Part shown: in pieces, positions 1-7,030 of the stretch
Layout of the letters: every line of letters begins with the position of its first letter
Position numbering within the stretch: position 1 is the first letter of the stretch
Source: Sphingomonas sp. UBA978
GTDB taxonomy: Bacteria > Pseudomonadota > Alphaproteobacteria > Sphingomonadales > Sphingomonadaceae
Reading direction: 5' to 3'
NCBI RefSeq assembly: GCF_002292295.1
Contig: NZ_DBBS01000005.1
Location: 230,000-293,999, forward strand
Length of the DNA stretch: 64,000 nt
The notes under the pieces: model-generated
Databases searched by the model: none
Told to the model about the DNA's origin: nothing
The model's input: only the letters and a program-made list of their open reading frames with translations
Program-made: the position numbers and the translations under genes

Positions 1-1122
1 AGCCTCGATCCGGTCACCGGGACCTTCTCGACCCTCGCCGACGTCACCGCGCCGCCGGCGGGGACGATCCGGGGCAGCGGCACCGCCGGCTGGATCGTCG
101 GGCATGAAAGCACCAACAGCTTCATCCTCACCAACCGCCTGCTGAAGGCGGGGGCGAGCGCCGCGTGGATCAGGCCGGGCGTCACCGTCGCAGGCGAAAC
201 CTTCGCGCCCGGCGCGATCTGGATTCCCGCCTCCGCCACCAGCGATGCGATCGTGCGCCGCGCGGTGGCGGAGCTCGGCCTCGACGCCACGGCGGTCGAT
301 GCGGCACCGGCGAGCGAGACGATCGCCCTGCGTCCGGTGCGGATCGGGCTGGTCGATCGCTACGGCGGGCTGATGTCGGCGGGCTGGACGCGCTTCATCC
401 TCGAAAAGTTCGAATTTTCGTTCCAGCAGGTCTTTCCCAAGCGACTCGACGCCGGCGATCTCGGCAAGGATTTCGACGTCCTGCTGTTCGCCGACGATGC
501 GATGGCGCCATCGGGTGCGTGGGGATCGGACCGCGCGCCGCGCCAGCCCGCGCTCAACGACACGCCCGCCGAATATCGCGACCATCTCGGTCTCACCACC
601 GATGCGAAGACGGCGCCGGCGGTGACCGCCTTCGTGCGCAACGGCGGCGCGGTCGTCGCGATCGGCAGCTCGGGGCGCTTCGCCGACCTGATGGGAACGC
701 CGCTCAAGCCCGCGCTGACCCGCGAGGTCGACGGCAAGCTGGAGATGCCGGAAACGAAGAACTTCTACATCCCCGGCTCGATCCTGCGCGCCCGCGTCGA
801 CACCCGCCAGCCGCTCGGTTTCGGCCTGCCCGACCGGGTCGACGTCTTCTTCAACCAGTCGCAGCCGTTCGTGCCGCGGGCATCGGGGGCGGGCGCCGGC
901 TATGCCAGCGTCGCCTGGTTCGAGGGGCGGGACACGCTGCGCAGCGGCTGGGCGGTCGGGCAGGAAAAGCTCGCCGGGACGATCGCCGTCGCCGACGTCG
1001 ACGTCGGACGCGGCAAGCTGTTCCTGATGGCGCCCGAGGTCGCGCAGCGCGCGCAATCCTATGGCACCTTCCCGTTGCTGTTCAACGCCTTGCTCTATGG
1101 CGGCGCGGCCGGTCGCCGTTAG
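1..1122 (+). CDS. M14-family zinc carboxypeptidase-like protein, C-terminal part (5' end outside window)
   Basis: The reading frame is open from the first base of the window and stops at 1120-1122, so only about 373 C-terminal residues are present. The text resembles the C-terminal glutamine-amidotransferase-like domain that follows the catalytic domain in a subgroup of M14 metallopeptidases: an 'IVGHESTNSF' stretch, then 'RIGLVDRYGG' and 'GWTRFILEKFEF'. The zinc-binding catalytic domain would lie upstream and cannot be checked. The gene converges with the minus-strand methyltransferase gene and overlaps its end by 4 bp. Family assignment rests on recalled similarity, so substrate and activity are unknown. 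Confidence 0.7.
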   Translation, partial: SLDPVTGTFSTLADVTAPPAGTIRGSGTAGWIVGHESTNSFILTNRLLKAGASAAWIRPGVTVAGETFAPGAIWIPASATSDAIVRRAVAELGLDATAVDAAPASETIALRPVRIGLVDRYGGLMSAGWTRFILEKFEFSFQQVFPKRLDAGDLGKDFDVLLFADDAMAPSGAWGSDRAPRQPALNDTPAEYRDHLGLTTDAKTAPAVTAFVRNGGAVVAIGSSGRFADLMGTPLKPALTREVDGKLEMPETKNFYIPGSILRARVDTRQPLGFGLPDRVDVFFNQSQPFVPRASGAGAGYASVAWFEGRDTLRSGWAVGQEKLAGTIAVADVDVGRGKLFLMAPEVAQRAQSYGTFPLLFNALLYGGAAGRR

Positions 1123-1697
1123 GCGGTAGCGGTGGCGACCACGACCTGCCACCGCCGCCGGGCGCGGACCGGCCGGACCTGCCACGACCGGCCCGTCTCG
1201 CGCAGGAAGCGGGTCTGGATGCCGCGCGCATGCTGCGCGAAGTCGTAGAAGTCGATGCGGTGGTGCGCGAGGATCAGCCGGCCGCCGGGGCGCAGCGCGG
1301 CCGCCACGTCGCGAGCGACCTGCGCCATCGCGCGCGGCGACAGATAATAGAGCAGTTCCGCGACGATCACCGCGTCATAAACCGGCCGCGGCAACGCTGC
1401 AGGCAGCGCCAGCCGCACCGCGCGCGCACCGCTATGCCCCGCGATCGCCGCCGCGGTCAGCCGCCTGCCCTCCTCCGTCCCCTCGGTCGCGTCGAGCCGG
1501 AGCGCGCGCGGGGCGAGCGCGGCGCTGTTCGAACCATTGCCGCTGGCGAGTTCGAGCACGCGCCCGACCGGCCCCGGTCCCAGCGCGTGCAGGATCGCCT
1601 GCCGCTTGACCGCCTCGTCCCGGTTGCTGAACGTGCCCCACGGATCGTCGTCGGTCGCGAACTTGTCCGCAAACCCGCTCAGGTCGATCGCCGTCAT
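1119..1697 (-). CDS. class I SAM-dependent methyltransferase (NodS-like)
   Basis: This 192-aa protein has the glycine-rich SAM-binding motif I (VLELASGNGSNS, about residues 48-59), an acidic motif II region and a post-motif 'LRPGGRLILAHH'. The start is the ATG at 1697, which overlaps the stop of the upstream PIG-L gene by 4 bp, so translation is probably coupled. It is the last gene of a minus-strand cluster with glycosyltransferase, acyl-CoA dehydrogenase-like and PIG-L deacetylase genes, which suggests it methylates the product of that cluster. The substrate cannot be read from sequence. NodS, the best-known relative, N-methylates a de-acetylated glucosamine, and the neighbouring deacetylase makes a similar chemistry thinkable here, but that is inference. 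Confidence 0.8.
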   Translation of the reverse strand: MTAIDLSGFADKFATDDDPWGTFSNRDEAVKRQAILHALGPGPVGRVLELASGNGSNSAALAPRALRLDATEGTEEGRRLTAAAIAGHSGARAVRLALPAALPRPVYDAVIVAELLYYLSPRAMAQVARDVAAALRPGGRLILAHHRIDFYDFAQHARGIQTRFLRETGRSWQVRPVRARRRWQVVVATATA

Positions 1698-2347
1698 CGC
1701 CGAACCTCCACGAAGGCTTCGAGGGGATGGCTGAACGCGTCCAGCTCGTGCCGGGCGATCGCGAAGCCCGTCGGATCGTCGCGGATCGCGCCGAGTTGCG
1801 TGGCGTGGACGCGGATCAGCGAGCGCTTGGCGGCCGACCCGCCCCGCATCGTCACGGTCCGCGCGCGTCCGCGCGCCAGCGCCTGCGGCGGCCACACCTG
1901 ATAGGCGAGTCGCCGCGCGCCGCCGCGCAGGCAATACAGCGCGGCGGCGACCGCCTGATGGTCGGGATGGGCATCGCCGGCGGCGGGGCCGACGATCAGG
2001 TCCGCACCGGCACCCGATCGCACGATACGGCGCAGCGCCCGGGTGCAGCCGGCGACCTCGCCCCCCACCGCGCCGTCGGGCAGGCCGAGACAGTGCACCG
2101 CCCCCGCCGCGATCCCCAGACGCCGCAGCGCGCGGCGCGATTCGCGGTAGCGTTCCGCGACCAGCCGCGCGCGCGGCCAGCGGCGGCTGGCGGGATGCGA
2201 GGCGGCGCCGTCGCTGACGATCGCCACCGTGATCCGGCAGCCGCGCCGCCGCAGCGCCGCGATCAGACCGGCCGCGCCGATGATCTCGTCATCCGGGTGC
2301 GGCGCGACCACGACCGCATGGCGCGGCCGCCCCAGCCTGAGCGTCAC
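1694..2347 (-). CDS. PIG-L (LmbE) family deacetylase
   Basis: The 217-aa protein carries the PIG-L zinc motif 'APHPDDE' near its N terminus and the second metal-site region 'DAHPDHQAV' near residue 125. The family removes acetyl groups from N-acetylglucosamine-type sugars. The start is taken as the GTG at 2347 because it overlaps the stop of the upstream acyl-CoA dehydrogenase-like gene as GTGA, and the protein then begins just before the conserved strand. Its own stop overlaps the methyltransferase start. Such spacing implies one transcript. The substrate is probably a glycolipid or sugar nucleotide made with the GT2 enzyme of the same cluster (inference). Confidence 0.85.
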   Translation of the reverse strand: MTLRLGRPRHAVVVAPHPDDEIIGAAGLIAALRRRGCRITVAIVSDGAASHPASRRWPRARLVAERYRESRRALRRLGIAAGAVHCLGLPDGAVGGEVAGCTRALRRIVRSGAGADLIVGPAAGDAHPDHQAVAAALYCLRGGARRLAYQVWPPQALARGRARTVTMRGGSAAKRSLIRVHATQLGAIRDDPTGFAIARHELDAFSHPLEAFVEVRR

Positions 2348-3324
2348 AGCGATGGCGCGAGCTGCCCGCTCGCGACCGCCGCGCCGACGCGCAGCCGCTG
2401 CGCATCGGGCGCGGGCTGGCGCAAATAGACTGACAGATCGGTGAGCATCGCCGACAGCGGATGATCGAGGAAGTGACCGGCAAGCCCGACCGCCTGCTGC
2501 GCGATCGCGATGGCGCGTTCGGCGGCATCGGCGACCGCGAGCCGGCTCGCCGCGACCCGGACGAGGCGCGCGTCGGTGCGCTCGTCGAACCAGTCGGTCG
2601 CGGTGCGGCGGACAATGCCCGCCGCGGCATCGCTCAGGCAGAACAGTTCGGCGAGGCGCGCGGACTGGAAGGAGTCGCCGGCGCGGCCGGTCGCGACCAG
2701 ATGGTCGCGCGTGCGGTCGCACAGGCCGGCGATGCCGCCGGCATGGACCGCGACGAAGCGCAGCGCGCCGCCGCTGAAGAACGGCTCGCGCGCATAATCG
2801 TCGGCCGCGCCGATCGTCGCATCGTCGTCGATCGCGGCCGCCGTCCAGCGTACCCGATGCGTTTCCGACCGCTGCATGCCGGTCGTCCGCCACCAGTCGC
2901 GATCGATCGCGGGCGGCACCGCCGCAAGGTCGAGCAGCAGCAGGCGGGTGCCGTCCGGCGCCTGCGCGGTCACCAGCGCATGCGTCAGCACGCCGGCGCC
3001 CGAGGCATAGCTCTTGCCGCCGTCCAGCATGCCGTCGGCGAGGAGCAGCGGCCCGTCGGGCATAGCCGCGTTCCACACGCCGAGCGTCGCGCCCGCCGCC
3101 AGCGCCGCGAGCAATCGCTCGCGCTGCGCCGCGCTGCCATAGCGCCGGGCGATCTGCACCGCATCGACATGCCCTTCGAGCAGGCGCCCGAGCGGCAGGT
3201 CGCGCCGGCCCGTCTCGTACAGCCGGGTGAGGATCGCCAGCGATGCCGCCGCATCGTCGGGGTCGCGCGGCGGCGCCCGGTCCCAGCCCGCGTCGGCGAT
3301 CGCGGCGCGCAACGCGCTGCGCAT
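2344..3324 (-). CDS. acyl-CoA dehydrogenase-like protein
   Basis: This protein of about 326 residues has the layout of the acyl-CoA dehydrogenase fold: an N-terminal helical region, a central 'GVWNAAMPDGPLLL' beta region, and a C-terminal helical domain. It is shorter than typical members (about 380) and the usual catalytic Glu context is not obvious, so it may not be a normal beta-oxidation enzyme. The ATG at 3324 is used. A GTG at 3331-3333 overlaps the glycosyltransferase stop as GTGA, the same arrangement as the next gene, and would add three residues. Its place between a glycosyltransferase and a PIG-L deacetylase is unlike a fatty-acid degradation context. Confidence 0.75.
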   Translation of the reverse strand: MRSALRAAIADAGWDRAPPRDPDDAAASLAILTRLYETGRRDLPLGRLLEGHVDAVQIARRYGSAAQRERLLAALAAGATLGVWNAAMPDGPLLLADGMLDGGKSYASGAGVLTHALVTAQAPDGTRLLLLDLAAVPPAIDRDWWRTTGMQRSETHRVRWTAAAIDDDATIGAADDYAREPFFSGGALRFVAVHAGGIAGLCDRTRDHLVATGRAGDSFQSARLAELFCLSDAAAGIVRRTATDWFDERTDARLVRVAASRLAVADAAERAIAIAQQAVGLAGHFLDHPLSAMLTDLSVYLRQPAPDAQRLRVGAAVASGQLAPSL

Positions 3325-3329
3325 CGCGG

Positions 3330-4379
3330 TCACGCCGCCGCCCCGCACCATTGCGATTCCAGCAGGGTCAGCGCGTCTTCGGCCTGGGCCAATGTCATCA
3401 GGGTTCCCACGTCGGGCGGCGCGGGAACGATCCGCATCGCAAAGGCCTCGGCATTGCGGCAGTCGCGCGCAACGCCGAGCAGATGGTCGGCGGACAGGCC
3501 CAGCCGCCCGGCGAGGCTTGCGCGCGCCGCGCCGTCCGCGATCGTCGCGAAGCCGAAGCGCATCGCGGCATGCTCGCGCCACTGCCACGCCATCGCGTCG
3601 GGATGCGCGACCCGCTGCGGCTCGCCGTCGTCCATCGCGCGCAATGCGCTCGCCAGACCCAGCGGTGCGCGGCCGTGCCGCCGCGACGACGTCTCGACCA
3701 GCATCGCGCCGTCGCGCCGCACCCGGAAGCCGGCACGCGCGGCATCGTCGAGCAACGTCGCATCCTCGGCAAAGGGCAATGGCCGGAACCCGCCGATCGC
3801 CTGATAGACGGAGGATCGCATCGCCAGATTGGCGCCGCCGCTGAAATGATGCGTCTCGCGCGCCTCCCACGGCACCGGGTCGATCCGCCGGCGATAGGCG
3901 TGAAGGCGGTCGTAATACCGTTCGATCCGCGACTGCGCCGCATCCGCCGCGCCGTTGCGGCGCGCGATCCGGCCGGCGGCGACATCGGCCTGCGCCAGCG
4001 CCGCGCGCCCCGCCGCGATCCAGTCGCGCCGTGGCCGGCTGTCGGCATCGGTGGTGAACAGCAGGCCCTCCGCCCCGGCGAGATGGTCCAGCCCCATCGC
4101 CATCGCCGCCGCCCGCGCGACGCCGGCATTGGAGGGGTGACGATCCGTCCCGACCGCGATCCGCAACGCGAACGGCATCGCCGCCGCCGCCGATCGCACC
4201 ACCGCCTCGCTGCCGTCGGTGCAGGCGTCCAGATAGAGGCACACGGTCGGGGCCGGCTGGTCCCACGCCAGCGCGGCGAGCGCGTCGAGCAGCGCCGGCA
4301 GCGCCCGCGCCTCGTTGCGCGCGGGGACGCATATCACCACGGGCAAGGGGTCGATCAGCGTCATTCTCCGGCCGGTCAT
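3330..4379 (-). CDS. family 2 glycosyltransferase
   Basis: The protein has a GT-A fold pattern: 'VVICVPARNEARAL' at the N terminus, 'LYLDACTDGS' for nucleotide-sugar binding, the 'TTDADSRP' DXD-like motif, and 'FSGGANLAMR' followed by 'FAEDATLLDDA' as the acceptor/ED region. No membrane segment is evident. ATG 4379 is chosen over an upstream GTG (4391); an ATG at 4364 is also possible. It opens the GT2/acyl-CoA dehydrogenase/PIG-L/methyltransferase cluster, with its stop overlapping a potential GTG start of the next gene. The donor and acceptor are unknown. Confidence 0.85.
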   Translation of the reverse strand: MTGRRMTLIDPLPVVICVPARNEARALPALLDALAALAWDQPAPTVCLYLDACTDGSEAVVRSAAAAMPFALRIAVGTDRHPSNAGVARAAAMAMGLDHLAGAEGLLFTTDADSRPRRDWIAAGRAALAQADVAAGRIARRNGAADAAQSRIERYYDRLHAYRRRIDPVPWEARETHHFSGGANLAMRSSVYQAIGGFRPLPFAEDATLLDDAARAGFRVRRDGAMLVETSSRRHGRAPLGLASALRAMDDGEPQRVAHPDAMAWQWREHAAMRFGFATIADGAARASLAGRLGLSADHLLGVARDCRNAEAFAMRIVPAPPDVGTLMTLAQAEDALTLLESQWCGAAA

Positions 4380-4437
4380 TGAACGCGCCACGGTCTGGAG
4401 AGATTATCGATATCTGGCAATAGTTTACGTGGCGTCG

Positions 4438-4971
4438 TCATGGAATCGCGATCGGGCCGTCGGCCTGCGCGGGAAAGCGCGCGAGCACCGCATCGGCCAG
4501 CGTCCCGGCGACGAGCGGGATTGCGCCCGCCCGCGTGCCCGTGACGCGCACCGTCACCGCGCTCCCCGACCAGAGCACCTTGCCGTCGCTGCGCCGCGAC
4601 AGCACGACCGTCAGCGTCGTCGCGACGAGGTCGCTGAGCCGGTCGCCGCCGGGCGGCAGCGCGAGGCTGACGCTGCCGTTCAGGCTGGCGAGCGGCGCGG
4701 AGGAGGCCGGGATGTCGGACGTGACGACCCCGCGCGATGCGCGCGTCACCTCGACCGTCGCGATATAGCGGCCATGGTCCTGCCCCGGCAGCGGCGTGAA
4801 CCGGGCTTGCAGCAGCGCGCGCTGCACGGCGTCGTCGAACGCCTGCCGCGTCTCCGCGGGCAGTGGCGCGGACGCGGCGGCGCGGAGGGTGACCGTCCCC
4901 GGCGTGACCGCCGCGGGCGACGGGTCGGCGACGATGCCGGCGATGGCGGCCGCGGCGATCAGCACGAACAT
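4438..4971 (-). CDS. hypothetical exported protein
   Basis: This 177-aa protein begins with a hydrophobic segment (MFVLIAAAAIAGIVA) that looks like a signal peptide, followed by an Ala/Thr/Val-rich sequence without cysteines. No family is recognised. The ATG at 4971 has a GGGAG ribosome-binding site 8 bases upstream, so it is preferred over an in-frame ATG ten codons earlier. It ends 58 bp before the glycosyltransferase gene on the same strand and may be co-transcribed with that cluster. A periplasmic location is inferred. Confidence 0.6.
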   Translation of the reverse strand: MFVLIAAAAIAGIVADPSPAAVTPGTVTLRAAASAPLPAETRQAFDDAVQRALLQARFTPLPGQDHGRYIATVEVTRASRGVVTSDIPASSAPLASLNGSVSLALPPGGDRLSDLVATTLTVVLSRRSDGKVLWSGSAVTVRVTGTRAGAIPLVAGTLADAVLARFPAQADGPIAIP

Positions 4972-5153
4972 GGCGTAATCTCCCGGCGCGGCGCTGCGCA
5001 CCCCGATCCATCCACGTCGACAGTCCGGCCGCCGTCGGGGACGGCGCGCGCGCGTTCGACCACGGTCACGGCAACGCCGGCGCGGCCGGGCGACCGCGCC
5101 GCGGTGTTGGCGCCGGCAATCGGGACGCGGCGGGACATGGAATGGATGCTCAT
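4959..5153 (-). CDS. possible small protein (64 aa), unknown
   Basis: A short frame starts at an ATG (5153) preceded by a strong GAGGGG site, and its stop overlaps the start of the 177-aa exported protein by 13 bp, as coupled genes often do. The sequence is Arg/Val-rich, has no recognised domain, and could be a chance frame in high-GC DNA. The ribosome-binding site and the overlap are the only support. Confidence 0.3.
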   Translation of the reverse strand: MSIHSMSRRVPIAGANTAARSPGRAGVAVTVVERARAVPDGGRTVDVDGSGCAAPRREITPCSC

Positions 5154-5217
5154 CGCCCCCTCAACGTCCGGCGCGGCAAAAGTCGCCACGCGAGGACGGG
5201 GAATCGACCGCGATTTG

Positions 5218-5365
5218 CTAGGGCCGATCGACATTCAGATGATGACGTGCCGAAAACGGTGGTTTCGCGTGACCCGGAGCGCAGCGTACTAACGGTACGT
5301 GAGCACCGGAAGCACGCGAAACCGCCGTTTGCAGGCCGTCAGGGCTGAATGTCGATCGGTCCTAG
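5218..5365. repeat. 148-bp inverted-repeat element, copy 1
   Basis: The ends are near-perfect 21-bp inverted repeats, each starting with CTAG and continuing GGGCCGATCGACATTCAG on the left (one mismatch on the right). The interior is also an imperfect palindrome: arms around 'AAAACGGTGGTTTCGCGTG' and 'CGCGAAACCGCCGTTTGC' could fold into one long hairpin. It is homologous to elements at 13703-13848 and 61241-61388. No coding capacity is credible, so it resembles a MITE or large REP-type unit. Its right end supplies the TAG stop codon of the iclR-type gene. Confidence 0.9.
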
Positions 5366-6177
5366 GCCGGGTCGACCGGACCGGTCTGACGGCCCTGTCC
5401 GGAGAAAGCGCCGAGCCTGTCCGAGATGGATTCGCCCGCCGCCACCAGCATCGCGCGCGTCTGGTCGAGGTCGGTCCGCTGCGAGCCGTCGATCATCGCC
5501 AGATAGGGGATGGTCAGCGCGGCGGTGATCGCGCCGCCGAATTCGAAGATCGGCACGCTGATATCGGTGACGCCCGCGGCACGCGCGCTCGGGCTCGTCT
5601 CGTAGCCGCGCTCGCGCACCACCGCCAGTTGCGGCGCGAGCGCGCGCATCGCCGCGACTACCTCCGCCGGTTGCGCCGCCATGATCGCGTCGCGCGTCGC
5701 GTCGTCCGCGAAGGCGAGCAGGACGTGGCCCGAACAGCTGGTGACGAGATCGATGACCGCACCGGCGCGCATCGCGAAACCGGCGGGGCCGAGGTTTTCC
5801 TTGCGCTGGATGACCAGCCCGCGGCCCTCGGCGCGGACCACCAGATGGCAGGACTGGTTGGTCGCGGCGGCGAGCGACTGCATCACCGGCGCGGCGACCG
5901 TCGCCAGCGACTGCGCCGGCGTCGCGCGATAGGCGACGTCGAGCATCCAGTAGGACACGCTGTAATGGTCCGATTGCGCGCTCTTCCGCAGCCAGCCGCG
6001 CCGTTCCATGACGATCGTGACGCGAAACACCTCGCTCATCGAGCGGCCGAGATGCTGCGCGATCTCGCTGATGGTGAGGCCGCCGGGCATGGTCGCCAGC
6101 AATTCCAGAATGTCGAACCCCCGCTCCAGTGCCGGCGCGGCGTAGGAGTTGCGCGATTTCGTGCCCTTGTCGGTCAT
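5362..6177 (-). CDS. IclR-family transcriptional regulator
   Basis: The 271-aa protein has an N-terminal winged helix-turn-helix (ALERGFDILELLATMPGGLT, then EIAQHLGRSMSEVFR) and a C-terminal IclR effector domain ending in 'ISVPIFEFGGAITAALTIPY'. ATG 6177 gives a normal family length. It is divergent from the L-fucose operon across about 110 bp, so it probably controls that operon in response to a pathway sugar acid (inference). The stop codon TAG (5362-5364) lies inside the terminal repeat of the adjacent repeat element, so the extreme C terminus (…GPVDPA) may be altered relative to relatives. Confidence 0.9.
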   Translation of the reverse strand: MTDKGTKSRNSYAAPALERGFDILELLATMPGGLTISEIAQHLGRSMSEVFRVTIVMERRGWLRKSAQSDHYSVSYWMLDVAYRATPAQSLATVAAPVMQSLAAATNQSCHLVVRAEGRGLVIQRKENLGPAGFAMRAGAVIDLVTSCSGHVLLAFADDATRDAIMAAQPAEVVAAMRALAPQLAVVRERGYETSPSARAAGVTDISVPIFEFGGAITAALTIPYLAMIDGSQRTDLDQTRAMLVAAGESISDRLGAFSGQGRQTGPVDPA

Positions 6178-6240
6178 ACCCGGTTTTCTCACGTCCGCTT
6201 CGGATTGAAAAGCGCGCTTGCCTAAACCCGATCGCTGGGC

Positions 6241-6270
6241 TAATTTCCACCTGTAAAACAAACTTTCAAA
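6241..6270 (-). promoter_or_regulatory. candidate operator shared with the TonB-receptor promoter region
   Basis: On the minus strand this 30-bp stretch matches 21 of 30 positions of 23857-23886, including the unbroken block CAGGTGGA and a preceding TTTG-AAG-TTTT pattern. It lies between the divergent iclR-type gene and the fucose operon. Sharing with the only TonB receptor of the locus suggests a common regulator site. Direct evidence is sequence similarity only. Confidence 0.4.
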
Positions 6271-6286
6271 AAAGATCGTGGGGCGG

Positions 6287-7030
6287 ATGGGCGGACGACT
6301 GGAGGGCAGGCGCGTTCTCGTGACGGCGGCGGGCCAGGGCATCGGGCGGGCGATCGCGGAAGCCTGCGAACGCGAGGGGGCGAGCGTCTTCGCGCTGGAC
6401 CGCGATGCCGCGTCGCTCGCGGACAGCGCCCGTCCGATCGTATTCGACCTGCTCGACCATGACGCCATCGACCGGCTGCCGGATCGAACGGGGCCAGTCG
6501 ACGTGCTGGTGAATGCGGCGGGGATCGTCCATGCCGGCAGCGCGCTCGATTGCACGACGGCGGACTGGGACATGAGCTTCGCGCTGAACGTCACCGCGAT
6601 GTTCCGCACCATCCGCGCCTATCTGCCCGGCATGATCGCCCAACGGCGCGGTTCGATCGTCAACATCGCCTCGGTCGCCTCATCGATCATCGGCGTGCCC
6701 GACCGGTTCGCCTATGGCACGACCAAGGCGGCGGTGATCGGCATGACCAAGGCGGTCGCCGCGGATTTCGTCGCCGACGGCATCCGCTGCAACGCCATCT
6801 GTCCCGGCACGGTCGAGACGCCGTCGCTGCTGGCGCGGGTGCGCGATCGCGCCGGACGGGACGGCGTGACCGTGGCGGCCGCGCATGCCGCCTTCGCCGC
6901 GCGCCAGCCGGTCGGTCGCCTCGGCCGCGCCGGAGAAATCGCGGCGCTGGCGCTGCACCTCGCCTCCGACGAAAGCAGCTTCACCACCGGCACCACCGCG
7001 GTGATCGACGGCGGCTGGAGCCTGTTGTGA
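6287..7030 (+). CDS. SDR oxidoreductase, likely 2-keto-3-deoxy-L-fuconate dehydrogenase
   Basis: This classical short-chain dehydrogenase of 247 aa has the cofactor motif TAAGQGIG near residue 13, the NAAG motif, and the catalytic Tyr143/Lys147 (FAYGTTK). The segments 'FRTIRAYLPGMIA', 'IVNIASVASSI' and 'GIRCNAICPGTVETPSL' closely follow the group that includes the Xanthomonas 2-keto-3-deoxy-L-fuconate dehydrogenase and human BDH2/DHRS6. The reaction would oxidise 2-keto-3-deoxy-L-fuconate at C4 with NAD+. ATG 6287 follows a GTGGGGCGG stretch; a GTG at 6278 is the alternative. Its stop overlaps the next gene's GTG start, so it is the first gene of the fucose operon. Confidence 0.85.
   Translation: MGGRLEGRRVLVTAAGQGIGRAIAEACEREGASVFALDRDAASLADSARPIVFDLLDHDAIDRLPDRTGPVDVLVNAAGIVHAGSALDCTTADWDMSFALNVTAMFRTIRAYLPGMIAQRRGSIVNIASVASSIIGVPDRFAYGTTKAAVIGMTKAVAADFVADGIRCNAICPGTVETPSLLARVRDRAGRDGVTVAAAHAAFAARQPVGRLGRAGEIAALALHLASDESSFTTGTTAVIDGGWSLL

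Noticed and set aside
165..1901. 578-residue plus-strand open frame
   Set aside because: Arg-rich shadow frame across the peptidase end and the methyltransferase gene on opposite strands.
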